Source: Butyrivibrio sp.
GTDB taxonomy: Bacteria > Bacillota > Clostridia > Lachnospirales > Lachnospiraceae
DNA: 64,000 bases
Assembly (NCBI GenBank): GCA_015056625.1
Contig: SVFY01000004.1
Coordinates: 62,001-126,000, forward strand
Reading direction: 5' to 3'
Shown: positions 18,032-25,899 of the stretch, piece after piece
Numbering within the stretch: position 1 is the stretch's first letter
How the letters are laid out: each line of letters opens with the position of its first letter
Notes under the pieces: model-generated
Told to the model about the DNA's origin: nothing
The model's input: the letters and a program-made list of their open reading frames with translations, nothing else
Database searches by the model: none
Position numbers and translations under genes: made by a program

Positions 18032-18036
18032 AATCA

Positions 18037-18627
18037 TTAATTATTTAATTCATCGGGCACTAATCCCTGCATGACGTACATAAGCTCTTTGTCAATGGCC
18101 TCTTCTGTGATGCCAATGGTACCAGCTGTTATCTTAAGCCCCTCAACCACGTACATAAGATTGCGAGCACATCCAAGAGGATTCTCACAATAGAACTCAC
18201 CGGTCTCAACACCGTTTTCAATGAGCTTTTCAACTATCTTAACTGCTGTATCAAACTGACGTTTAAGGGGATTATCAAGAGCAGTCGCCTTATGAAGTGT
18301 GAAGTACTCATATGTGGCAACTGTCAGATTGTTTTTCTTTCTAAGGATTTCTTTTTTCTGTTCCTTGAGGAAAAGAGCCAGCATGTCCCCGGCAGCTGCA
18401 CTACCGGAAATAGAGGCAAGAACTGTATCCTCATCATCGGAATCATCAGACAAAACGGAAAGGAAAAGCTCATCAGTACTTGAGAAATAAAGATAAAGGC
18501 CTCCGCGACTGATCTCGCAGGCGTCCACGATATCCTTCATTGTTACATTCTTGAAGCCTTTTTCAGCGAAAACTGTTCTGGCCTTTTCAATAATGTACTT
18601 TCTCTTCTGAACTGATTTCTCTCCCAT
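18037..18627 (-). CDS. TetR/AcrR family transcriptional regulator
   Basis: 196 residues from the ATG at 18627. An upstream TTG at 18642 is possible, but AGTGGAGG lies 6 nt before this ATG. The N-terminal helix-turn-helix (about residues 5-55) has ARTVFAEKGFKNVTMKDIVDACEISRGGLYLYFSSTDELFLSVL, the classic TetR DNA-binding pattern. The C-terminal ligand domain is unremarkable and its inducer unknown. The preceding small gene ends 16 bp upstream, so both probably form one transcript. The target is not evident. Confidence 0.9.
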   Translation of the reverse strand: MGEKSVQKRKYIIEKARTVFAEKGFKNVTMKDIVDACEISRGGLYLYFSSTDELFLSVLSDDSDDEDTVLASISGSAAAGDMLALFLKEQKKEILRKKNNLTVATYEYFTLHKATALDNPLKRQFDTAVKIVEKLIENGVETGEFYCENPLGCARNLMYVVEGLKITAGTIGITEEAIDKELMYVMQGLVPDELNN

Positions 18628-18643
18628 TGATCCTCCACTCAAC

Positions 18644-19129
18644 TTAGATTAGCGGTCTGTCGGTCTCCTGCCCCCAAAAACGGACCAGCTCATCCATCTT
18701 TTTTACTACGTTATAAAGGACTCCTGTCTTAACACCCTGTGCCCACTTGGCACCCTTGCTCATGCCCTGAAGGATGTAGCATGAAAGGATTCCTGCAAGG
18801 TCATCCATGTCTGTTATCTGGGCGTCCTGAATGAACAAAAGCTCATCCTTGGGGGAATTAAGCCTGTTCCTGGAATATACATATACGTAGTTTCTGTCAA
18901 GCAAATTGGTGGTCTGAGCTGCCTTAACAAAGGCCAGAAGATTAGAATCATAAACAGGAAATGGCATCGACTTAAGATCGCTGTTTGAGTAGCTCTGAGC
19001 CACATCGTGACTAGTGTTCTCCTTAAGCCAGTTAAGATAAGGAGTCAGCTTGGAAAGCTCAGGACGATACCTTAAAACGATATCCTCAACACTGTTTTCA
19101 TTGACACTTTTGTCATTTTCAAAATCCAT
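18644..19129 (-). CDS. Small conserved hypothetical protein (DUF6508-like)
   Basis: 161 residues, no signal peptide or membrane helix. The end of the protein, with DDLAGILSCYILQGMSKGAKWAQGV followed by KTGVLYNVVKKMDELV, resembles DUF6508-type proteins, where a short conserved helix of the form Y-x-x-x-G-M-x-K-G-x-x-W is found. That resemblance is from memory and tentative. The function is unknown. It precedes and probably shares a transcript with the TetR gene, and is divergent from the LysR gene, whose palindromic site lies in the 199-bp shared upstream region. Confidence 0.55.
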   Translation of the reverse strand: MDFENDKSVNENSVEDIVLRYRPELSKLTPYLNWLKENTSHDVAQSYSNSDLKSMPFPVYDSNLLAFVKAAQTTNLLDRNYVYVYSRNRLNSPKDELLFIQDAQITDMDDLAGILSCYILQGMSKGAKWAQGVKTGVLYNVVKKMDELVRFWGQETDRPLI

Positions 19130-19253
19130 TGAAACCCGCGCCTTTCCTGGCTTTACGCCATTTCATATTTTTGATTTTTCAGAAAAAAAGCTCTTAATCC
19201 GAGCTCCAAAACATTATAGCAAGTACCTCGGCTGATGTCTAGAGAAAATCCAT

Positions 19254-19267
19254 TTGATTAAAATCAA
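19254..19267. promoter_or_regulatory. Candidate LysR-type operator
   Basis: A perfect palindrome, TTGATTAAAATCAA (arms TTGATT/AATCAA), lies between the divergent small gene and the LysR gene, about 62 bp before the LysR start. It contains the T-N11-A spacing expected of LysR-type sites. Confidence 0.4.
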
Positions 19268-19328
19268 TTTGTAAGGGCCACTTTGGTGCTGTATGATTAA
19301 TGAAAACAAAGGAAGTAGGAGCACCTCT

Positions 19329-20216
19329 ATGCTGGAAAATTTCGAATACTACAAAGTCTTTTATCACGTGGGACGCCTTGGCAGCATCACCTTGGCGGCT
19401 AAAGAGCTGTCCATCTCTCAGCCTGCTGTGAGCCAGTCCATTCATCAGCTTGAGAGCGCTCTTTCCTGTACTCTTTTTCAGCGTACAGCCCGTGGAATGA
19501 AGCTAACCAGTGAGGGAGCTCTTTTGTACAGATATGTAGAACGGGGCTATCAGGAATTTGACCTTGGGGAAAAGAGACTTAAGCAGCTCCTTCATCTTGA
19601 TGCAGGAGAAGTCAGGATCGGAGCCAGTGACATGACTCTTAGATTTTTTCTTTTGCCCTACCTTGAGAAATTCCATGAGCTTCACCCTGGCATCAAGGTC
19701 ACAGTAACAAACGGACCAACTCCTGAGACCCTAAGCTACCTCGACAGGGATCTTATAGACTTTGGTGTCATCTCATCTCCTTTTTCTGAAAAAGAAAACT
19801 ACGAGTTCCACGAAGTTTCTGAAATAGAGGATACCTTTGTGGCTGCCAGGCGCTTTATCCAGTACAAGAACAAGATGATGGACTACAAGGACCTTGAGAG
19901 CCTTCCTCTTATCATGCTTGACGGTAAGTCCAGCACAAGAGACTATGTGGATTCATTTTTAAAAGACAATGGCGTTACCATTCAGCCGGAGTTTGAGCTT
20001 GCAACCAGCGACATGATCGTGCAGTTTACCTTAAGAAACCTTGGTGTTGGCTGCGTTGTGAAGAGCTTTGCAAAAGAATATTTAGAAAGCGGAGTCCTGT
20101 TCGAACTCCGCTTCAATAAGATACTTCCTAAACGTAATATTTGTGTTGTAAGTGATAAGTCAAGGCCTCTTAGCCTTGCTGCTTCTGAGCTGCTTAGATT
20201 AATACTTAACGCCTAA
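19329..20216 (+). CDS. LysR family transcriptional regulator
   Basis: 295 residues from the ATG at 19329. A more upstream in-frame ATG at 19293 lacks a ribosome-binding site, whereas AGGAG sits 7 nt before 19329. The N-terminal winged helix (about 1-60) contains LGSITLAAKELSISQPAVSQSIHQLESALSCTLFQRTARGMKLT, a textbook LysR HTH. Residues 90-290 form the periplasmic-binding-protein-like effector domain. Its inducer is unknown. It is divergent from the small DUF6508-like gene and its 3' end overlaps the convergent HAD gene by 18 bp. Confidence 0.93.
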   Translation: MLENFEYYKVFYHVGRLGSITLAAKELSISQPAVSQSIHQLESALSCTLFQRTARGMKLTSEGALLYRYVERGYQEFDLGEKRLKQLLHLDAGEVRIGASDMTLRFFLLPYLEKFHELHPGIKVTVTNGPTPETLSYLDRDLIDFGVISSPFSEKENYEFHEVSEIEDTFVAARRFIQYKNKMMDYKDLESLPLIMLDGKSSTRDYVDSFLKDNGVTIQPEFELATSDMIVQFTLRNLGVGCVVKSFAKEYLESGVLFELRFNKILPKRNICVVSDKSRPLSLAASELLRLILNA

Positions 20217-21095
20217 GGCCTTAAGCTCATCCTCAACCTGATCGTAGGATTTAAATACGATACCGTTCCAGCCAAGTTTTTTAGCTGTGTCTATGTTTTC
20301 TGGCGTATCGTCGATAAAGACTGTTGTATCAGCTGTGAGGTTGTATCTCTTCATAAGGAGCTTGTATATCTCCTCACCTGGCTTAACTACGTGGTCTTTA
20401 TAGCTAAGGATTCCGCCATCAACATAGTCTAAAAATCCCATAGCTTCCTTGCAGTTTTCAACAGCCATCTTGCTGAAGTTTGAAAGAACAAGCACCTGAT
20501 AACCTGCTGCCTTTATGGCGTTTATCCAGGGAATAGTTCTTTCTCTCTTGGTGACGATATCTGTAAGGTCTGAAAATGCCTTTCTGATCTCGCTTTCAAT
20601 CTCAGGGTCGTTCTCCACAAAAAGGTCAATGATCTCTTCTATAGATAGATTACCCTTATCAAATTCAACCCAGTCCTCGCTAAATACAGATGCCTTGGCA
20701 ATCCTGTCGACCATGGCGCTGTCAAAGCCGCGCTTTTCAATAAGTGGTCTCCAGGCAAAATCTACAAGCACGTTTCCAATGTCAAAAACGATAGTCCTGA
20801 TCTTCCCTTCAGGGATCACATTTCCGTACCTGTCATGCATCCTATTGCTGGTCATGGCATCAAGGGAAGCTATTGTATGCCTTCCTGTCAGCGCTCCAAT
20901 GGACCAGATAAGAAGCCAAAGAATAATTGGCACTGCGATGGTTGCTGCCACGCAGGTTATGAACACGTTGTAGGTCTCTGGTGATCCTGTAAGGGCTTCG
21001 TACAAAAGCACCAGGTACATTAAAACTAAGATGATTATGCCTATCCAGGCTAATACTCTTTTATAAGTAGGAGTCTTTGTATTATTTGTTTCCAT
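20199..21095 (-). CDS. Membrane-anchored HAD-superfamily phosphatase
   Basis: 298 residues. Two hydrophobic helices at about 15-30 and 42-65 precede a cytoplasmic HAD domain (about 98-298), an unusual addition to this family. HAD motifs are visible: motif I FDIGNVLVDFAW with the nucleophile Asp (the second motif-I Asp position is Asn, as in some subfamilies), motif II VLSNFS, motif III Lys in VKPGEEIYK and motif IV FIDDTPENID. It resembles subfamily IA (YihX-like) sugar phosphatases; the substrate is unknown. The second Asp of motif I normally acts as acid/base, so its Asn replacement is noteworthy, though YihX-type proteins share DxGxVL variants. Confidence 0.85.
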   Translation of the reverse strand: METNNTKTPTYKRVLAWIGIIILVLMYLVLLYEALTGSPETYNVFITCVAATIAVPIILWLLIWSIGALTGRHTIASLDAMTSNRMHDRYGNVIPEGKIRTIVFDIGNVLVDFAWRPLIEKRGFDSAMVDRIAKASVFSEDWVEFDKGNLSIEEIIDLFVENDPEIESEIRKAFSDLTDIVTKRERTIPWINAIKAAGYQVLVLSNFSKMAVENCKEAMGFLDYVDGGILSYKDHVVKPGEEIYKLLMKRYNLTADTTVFIDDTPENIDTAKKLGWNGIVFKSYDQVEDELKALGVKY

Positions 21096-21164
21096 TTTTT
21101 CACCTGTTTTCCTGATTTAGTTATGATCTTCCATGCAAAAAAGTTTCCTGCAAAAACAATGCAT

Positions 21165-21193
21165 ATCATACACTAATTGAAAAAAATAGGCAA
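21165..21193 (-). promoter_or_regulatory. Predicted promoter of the membrane HAD gene
   Basis: Minus strand TTGCCT (21193-21188), 17 nt, TATGAT (21170-21165), 70 bp before the HAD start and directly downstream of the chemoreceptor terminator. Confidence 0.5.
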
Positions 21194-21196
21194 ATA

Positions 21197-21236
21197 AAAG
21201 CCCCCCGCGCAGGACAGCGCCTACGCAAAGGGCTTT
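21197..21236 (-). terminator. Rho-independent terminator of the chemoreceptor gene
   Basis: On the minus strand AAAGCCC (from 21236) pairs with GGGCTTT around a G/C-rich inner stem, followed by TATTTG and T-rich sequence. It lies about 70 bp after the stop codon at 21303. Confidence 0.75.
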
Positions 21237-21302
21237 CTTAGCATATTTTAAATTGTCTGATAATGAACCAGTAACCCCGTCCCCTGGGACCACCCTGGGT
21301 CA

Positions 21303-23015
21303 TCAACCGTTTATGGTGAACTGTCCAATGAGTTTATTAAGACTCTCTGACTGCTCTGAAAGCTCTAAGGAAACTGCGCTTGACTCCTGAGCTGTAGCCG
21401 AGTTGTTCTGTACTACATTGGAAATCTGCTCGATTCCCTTGTCAATCTCATCCATGCTCTGAGCCTGCTGTCCTGCAAGGTCTCCTGTCTCGATGATCAT
21501 CTCTGTGATCTCTTCTACGCTGTGCTGCATAGCGTCAAGAGCCTCTGTAGTCTCAGCCACAACTGCGTTTCCATTACCGATCTCATCCATTGTATCTGCA
21601 ATGAGCTGATGGGTGTTCTTGGCAGCCTCTGTACTCTGATCTGCCAGCTCTCCAATCTGCTCAGCTACAACTGCAAAGCCTTTTCCTGTCTCACCTGCTC
21701 TAGCTGCCTCGATTGAAGCATTGAGGGCAAGAAGGGATGTCTGCTTGGCAATGGCTTCGATGGTATTTGTAACCTGCTCGATCTCTGCTGATGCCTCTGT
21801 GATCCTGGTCATTGCGTCAGTTACAAGGTGCATCTTTCTTGCAGAAAGCTCTGCATTATCTCTGACTGATGTAGCCATGTTCTTACTTCTCTCTGCAACA
21901 TCAGCAAGCTGCTTGGTCTGCTCTGTAATAGAGTTTACTGAAGCTGTAAGCTCCTGAACTGCAGCTGCCTGGTCTGTTGCGCCTTCTGCAAGGTCTGTAG
22001 CTCCCTGGGACATATTGGATGCTCCCTGGGATACCTGGCTTGAAGAATTCTTAACCTCAAGAAGTGTGCTTGAAAGGTTATCTGAAATATCTGAAAGGGC
22101 GCTGCTGATGGCTTTGTAATCGCCTACATAAATATCTTCATTCTGTGAGCCTGTGGAGAAATCTCCGGCAGACATTCTGTGAAGGGTCTCATCAATGTCT
22201 TTTACAATGCGCTCAATTGTATCGGTTGATCCTGTAATATCGTCAGCAAGCTTTCCAAGTTCGTCATTGGAATCCGTTTCAACGTGGATCTCAAGTTTAC
22301 CCTTTGCCATGTCATCAGCTGCCTGGGAGATAGCTTCGATAGGTCCAAGGATACTCTTTGTAAGAGCTACTCTTGCCTTAGCCGAATACATAAGAGCATA
22401 TATTACCACAATAAGGGAAATAATGGTCATTATGATAACTGCAAGAAGTGACAGTGAGTATGCTCTTGCAGCACCTTCTTTTGCTGCGATACCTATCTCT
22501 TTAAAGTCCTTAACAACCACCTTTATAGCCTCATTGGTATTGGCTACATAGTATGCATAAATTTCTTCATGTGATGCTCCAGACTCAAACATACTGACAA
22601 GGGTATCATCCGACTTATCAATATCTTTAAGGTGCTGATATGCATTTGAAAGGTCGCCTTTATATACCTTGCTCAGTGCATCAAGACCATCGTTCATCTC
22701 CTGGATCTTTTCGTAGGCGCCTTCAAGCTGTTCCTGCCTGTCAGCCTCATCCTGAGCGTTCATAGCCCACAGATAATACTTTGCAAGAGCCTGGATAGTT
22801 ATTCTTATTTCACCCTGCTGAGAATTTTGCTCATAGTATTTGTGATAGATATTTCCGAGATTGAAAAGAGCTATCACATCAATTAGCACAATTACCACGA
22901 AGACAGCTATAAGATTATTCCTAAAGCTCCCAAATACTTTTTTGAACTTATCAGATACGGATAAATTCCTGAAACTATCCCGTGTGAACTCGTTCTGCTT
23001 ATCAGCCTTTGCCAT
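21303..23015 (-). CDS. Methyl-accepting chemotaxis protein
   Basis: 570 residues from the ATG at 23015, which has GGAGGTC 6 nt upstream; an in-frame ATG at 23042 has no such site. Topology: cytoplasmic N-terminus, helix at about 32-52, an extracellular four-helix-bundle sensor (about 53-185), second helix at about 190-213, HAMP linker (about 215-270) and a long signalling coiled coil. The hairpin tip that binds CheA/CheW is recognisable in [20 protein letters not shown]. The sensed ligand is unknown. It is divergent from purA. No che genes are nearby, so it is an orphan receptor feeding a distant chemotaxis cluster. Confidence 0.95.
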   Translation of the reverse strand: MAKADKQNEFTRDSFRNLSVSDKFKKVFGSFRNNLIAVFVVIVLIDVIALFNLGNIYHKYYEQNSQQGEIRITIQALAKYYLWAMNAQDEADRQEQLEGAYEKIQEMNDGLDALSKVYKGDLSNAYQHLKDIDKSDDTLVSMFESGASHEEIYAYYVANTNEAIKVVVKDFKEIGIAAKEGAARAYSLSLLAVIIMTIISLIVVIYALMYSAKARVALTKSILGPIEAISQAADDMAKGKLEIHVETDSNDELGKLADDITGSTDTIERIVKDIDETLHRMSAGDFSTGSQNEDIYVGDYKAISSALSDISDNLSSTLLEVKNSSSQVSQGASNMSQGATDLAEGATDQAAAVQELTASVNSITEQTKQLADVAERSKNMATSVRDNAELSARKMHLVTDAMTRITEASAEIEQVTNTIEAIAKQTSLLALNASIEAARAGETGKGFAVVAEQIGELADQSTEAAKNTHQLIADTMDEIGNGNAVVAETTEALDAMQHSVEEITEMIIETGDLAGQQAQSMDEIDKGIEQISNVVQNNSATAQESSAVSLELSEQSESLNKLIGQFTING

Positions 23016-23162
23016 AAAGAGACCTCCATAATTGGAATACATAAATATACATAACCTGCACCTTATATTTTATGCGAAATTTCGTCTATTGTGTCTAAAT
23101 ATTGTGTAAATTTATATAAAATTTCGGAAAATAAGTTTTACTTATGCCTATTATAATAAATA

Positions 23163-23191
23163 TTGATTTTACTTATGTGATGATTTAATGT
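23163..23191 (+). promoter_or_regulatory. Predicted promoter of purA
   Basis: TTGATT (23163-23168), 17 nt, TAATGT (23186-23191), 65 bp before the start codon. A small CTGCCA/TGGCAG hairpin (23217-23232) lies in the leader. Confidence 0.45.
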
Positions 23192-23255
23192 ATATTCTTT
23201 GGTGTAAATAAAAGAGCTGCCATAGGTGGCAGTATTTATGAGGAGGCTATTATTT

Positions 23256-24551
23256 ATGGTAAAAGCTGTTGTAGGCGCTAACTGGGGCGATGAAGGAAAG
23301 GGTAAGATCACAGATACCTTAGCAGATAAGGCTGACGTCGTTATCCGTTTTCAGGGTGGTGCCAATGCAGGACACACAATCGTAAACAACTACGGCAAAT
23401 TTGCACTTCACACAATGCCATCAGGTGTTTTCCATCAGAACATCATGAACATCATTGGCAATGGAGTAGCTTTTGATATCACCAAGTTCATGAAAGAGCT
23501 TAATGAGATCACTTCAAAGGGCGTTCCAATGCCACAGATCATGATCTCTGACAGAGTTCAGGTAATGATGCCATATCATGTGTTATTTGATACTCTTGAG
23601 GAAGCTCGCCTTGCTGGAAAGAGCTTTGGATCAACCAAGTCAGGTATCGCACCATTTTATTCAGATAAGTTCGCCAAGATCGGTTGGCAGATCAACGAGT
23701 TCTTCCAGGAGGACTCAGTTATAAAAGAAAAGATCGCAAGGATTGCAGAGATCAAGGATGTTATCTTAGTTAATCTTTACCACGCAGATCCTATCGATCA
23801 GGAAGCTCTTTTCAACCAGATCGTAGACTGGAGAGAGCAGGTTAAGCCTTACATCGGAAATGTTTCTCTCTATCTTGATAAGGCCATCAAGGAAGGCAAG
23901 ACAATCCTTCTTGAAGGTCAGCTTGGCACCATGAAGGATCCAGATCACGGAATCTATCCTATGGTTACAAGTTCTTCACCACTTGCTGCATACGGTGCAA
24001 TTGGTGCAGGAATCCCACCTTATGAGATCAAGCAGATCGTCACTGTATCTAAAGCTTACTCTTCAGCTGTTGGTGCTGGAGCATTTGTATCAGAGCTCTT
24101 TGGAGATGAGGCTGAGGAACTTAGAAGACGCGGTGGCGACGGCGGTGAGTACGGCGCAACTACAGGTCGTCCAAGAAGAGTTGGCTGGTACGACTGCGTA
24201 GCAAGTAAGTACGGCTGCAGACTTCAGGGCACAACAGACGTAGCCTTCACAGTACTTGACGTACTTGGCTACCTTGACGAGATCCCTGTATGTGTTGGCT
24301 ACGACATAGACGGCGAAGTTACAACCGAATTCCCTGTAACACACCTTCTTGAGAAGGCTAAGCCAATATTCAAATCTCTTCCAGGCTGGAAATGCGACAT
24401 CAGGGGCATCAAGAACTACGAAGACCTTCCAGAAAATTGCAGGAACTACATCGAGTTCATCGAGGGCCAGATCGGATATCCTATCACAATGGTAAGTAAC
24501 GGACCTGCAAGAGACGACATCATTTATAGAAAGAGTCCTCTTTCAAAATAA
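23256..24551 (+). CDS. purA: Adenylosuccinate synthetase, atypical sequence type
   Basis: 431 residues from the ATG at 23256, preceded by AGGAGG; an in-frame ATG upstream lacks a site. It condenses IMP and aspartate with GTP on the way to AMP. The P-loop GANWGDEGKGK with the catalytic Asp, NAGHT with the catalytic His, and TTGRPRRVGWYD are present. The region that is usually TTGRGIGPAYEDKVARRG reads STKSGIAPFYSDKFAKIG, so the Arg of the second subunit that normally contacts IMP is replaced. The segment after DPDHGIYPMVTSSS is also unlike the E. coli type. This is probably a distinct clade seen in Clostridia rather than a broken enzyme. It is followed after 19 bp by structured element A. Confidence 0.93.
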   Translation: MVKAVVGANWGDEGKGKITDTLADKADVVIRFQGGANAGHTIVNNYGKFALHTMPSGVFHQNIMNIIGNGVAFDITKFMKELNEITSKGVPMPQIMISDRVQVMMPYHVLFDTLEEARLAGKSFGSTKSGIAPFYSDKFAKIGWQINEFFQEDSVIKEKIARIAEIKDVILVNLYHADPIDQEALFNQIVDWREQVKPYIGNVSLYLDKAIKEGKTILLEGQLGTMKDPDHGIYPMVTSSSPLAAYGAIGAGIPPYEIKQIVTVSKAYSSAVGAGAFVSELFGDEAEELRRRGGDGGEYGATTGRPRRVGWYDCVASKYGCRLQGTTDVAFTVLDVLGYLDEIPVCVGYDIDGEVTTEFPVTHLLEKAKPIFKSLPGWKCDIRGIKNYEDLPENCRNYIEFIEGQIGYPITMVSNGPARDDIIYRKSPLSK

Positions 24552-24570
24552 AACCTACGCGGAATCATCC

Positions 24571-24743
24571 CCGCTTCTTGAATTATAACGTCCACCGGAA
24601 ATCGCTCAAGTGGCTTTCACGGCATATCCTCGCAGATACTAGGTGTTTCAGGAATTTAGCTGTTCCACCCCGGCCGTATCTGCTGCGGTATTCCATGATC
24701 CACTTGACCAATTTCCGGTGGACGTTTTTGGATGATCAAGCGG
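24571..24743 (+). ncRNA. Structured palindromic element, copy A, in purA 3' region
   Basis: A 173-bp element bounded by CCGCTT and AAGCGG, starting 19 bp after the purA stop. Order: CCGCTT, conserved CTTGAATTATAA, a 25-bp stem (left arm 24589-24613, right arm 24702-24726, two mismatches), a conserved internal loop of CTTTCACGGCATATCCTC on the left and TGCGGTATTCCATGAT on the right, and an apical hairpin GCAGATAC/GTATCTGC (24632-24639, 24676-24683). Conserved TTTTTGGATGATC then leads to the closing AAGCGG. Copy B shares the loops and ends but has a different, still complementary stem. Whether it acts as RNA or as mobile DNA is unknown; no coding sequence is present. Confidence 0.7.
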
Positions 24744-24888
24744 GGGATGATGAAGGTGCGGCTGGTGGTATTGGCTTTAAGCAGGGATTTTGGGCTGCCT
24801 GAATGAGGGGTGCTGGGTGCTCGGCAAAGCATTGACTAATTGGCACTTTATAGTGGCATTCAGACTATATGACATATTTTCTTATCCA

Positions 24889-25129
24889 AGTCCGTAAAAA
24901 GATGGCCGATATCGATTGTTATCACATTGCATTACGGACTACAGCGTGTTTTTTGAGCATACAGTCCGTAAAACGAGTTTTTTCAAGGAATTATTCCGCT
25001 GAATCAGGAAGATGAATTACGGACTGTAGGCCCCCAAAGTGTTTCCTAGTCTGAAAATGGACTTTTTCAAGGTTTTTAGCGGGAAATATTGACCTACTGT
25101 AGAGCATTTTTCTATGCAATAGTCCGTAA
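24889..25129. repeat. AGTCCGTAA inverted-repeat array
   Basis: The 9-mer AGTCCGTAA occurs at 24889-24897, 24963-24971 and 25121-25129, and its complement TTACGGACT at 24932-24940 and 25017-25025. The first two pairs form hairpins of about 52 and 63 bp; the second extends to ACAGTCCGTAA/TTACGGACTGT. A wider pair, CCCAAAGTGTT (25033-25043) and AACACTTTGGG (25142-25152), encloses the last copy. The repeated block TTTTTCAAGG (24979 and 25065 regions) suggests unit duplication. The wider interval 24744-25623 has no credible gene. Confidence 0.7.
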
Positions 25130-25224
25130 TCAAGAAAATCCAACACTTTGGGACGCATAGTGGAGCTCAAAAGCGGTATTGGTAGGAGCCACAAAAAGCT
25201 ATTTTGAGAGGGCTTTGGCTGATC

Positions 25225-25577
25225 TAATACCATTAATAGATTTCCTTATAATTGGTCCTAGCTTTTTCTGGTTTTTAAAAAAAGAATCCGGATACTTTTA
25301 ATATCACCAGAAGAGTATGTGGATATTGGTATTATATTTCTTGCGCCAATATTTCCAGTTTCAATGAAACCACAATAGAAAAATCATACCTGGCAACTGT
25401 GTGAGGGCTGTGGGTATTAGATTGAATATGATAACAGATGATATTTCTATAAAACCATAATACCTGCAGAAGATAGGCTGGTCGGTGGTATTATATTCAC
25501 GCAATAGCATCGACCGCAATACGATATATCGCATCCAAAAGGCTCCGGGCCGCAAAATTGCATCTGCGCAGGTATTA
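25225..25577. repeat. TAATACC/GGTATTA inverted-repeat array
   Basis: The heptamer GGTATTA appears at 25328, 25413, 25487 and 25571, and its complement TAATACC at 25225 and 25458. Several form paired arms, the best being TAATACCTGC (25458-25467) with GCAGGTATTA (25568-25577). A single ATTGGTCCTAGC at about 25251 recalls the GGACCAAA family at 8.3 kb. The short frames in this interval look like noise. Confidence 0.6.
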
Positions 25578-25623
25578 GTCTAACAGGGGAGCCAATTCAG
25601 CACCTACAACGCCCCATCCATGG

Positions 25624-25879
25624 CCGCTTGATCACCAAAAAAGTCTGACCGGATGAATATCAATAGCACCGTGGAATACCGCAGTTGGAGGGAAGTCAGT
25701 GGGGACGGCTCTGTCCTGACACGGGGACGGTTCTTTTGTCAGGTTTTATTTTGTAAAACCTGACAAAAGAACCGTCCCCGTGTCAGGACAGAGTCGTCCC
25801 CACTGACTTCCCTCCAACGAGGATATGCCGCGAAAGGCTATTGATATTCATCCGGTCAGACTTATAATTCAAGAAGCGG
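25624..25879 (-). ncRNA. Structured palindromic element, copy B, in GH3 3' region
   Basis: Read on the minus strand, the element begins at 25879, 20 bp after the GH3 stop codon, with CCGCTTCTTGAATTATAA, identical for 18 bases to copy A. A 25-bp perfect stem follows (25861-25837 with 25667-25643), then CTTTCGCGGCATATCCTC and TGCGGTATTCCACGGT as the loop pair, and TTTTGGTGATCAAGCGG to close at 25624. Its stem sequence shares little with copy A beyond ACCGGA. The apical stem is replaced or filled by a 135-bp palindrome (25684-25818). The orientation follows transcription of the GH3 gene. Confidence 0.7.
25684..25818. repeat. 135-bp near-perfect palindrome, GGGGACGG family
   Basis: Two 65-bp arms (25684-25748, 25754-25818) differ at one position and flank a 5-nt loop. 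The inner part carries CTGACACGGGGACGGTTCT and ends GTCAGGTTTTA at the loop, as in the palindrome at 52777-52892. It sits exactly at the apical-stem position of element B. This looks like an inserted non-autonomous palindromic element; no transposase gene is present in the window. Confidence 0.85.
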
Positions 25880-25899
25880 CTATGGACTAGCTTTACTTA

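Noticed and set aside
23016..23255. Purine riboswitch or PurBox before purA
   Set aside because: Only a small hairpin is present; the conserved riboswitch core and paired PurBoxes are not visible.
24578..25555. Short open frames in the 24.5-25.6 kb gap as genes
   Set aside because: They follow the palindromic repeats, lack ribosome-binding sites and have unnatural composition.
24571..25879. Composite transposon bounded by inverted elements
   Set aside because: No transposase gene, no evident target duplication, and the content is only further repeats; the element-at-gene-end explanation fits orientation better.
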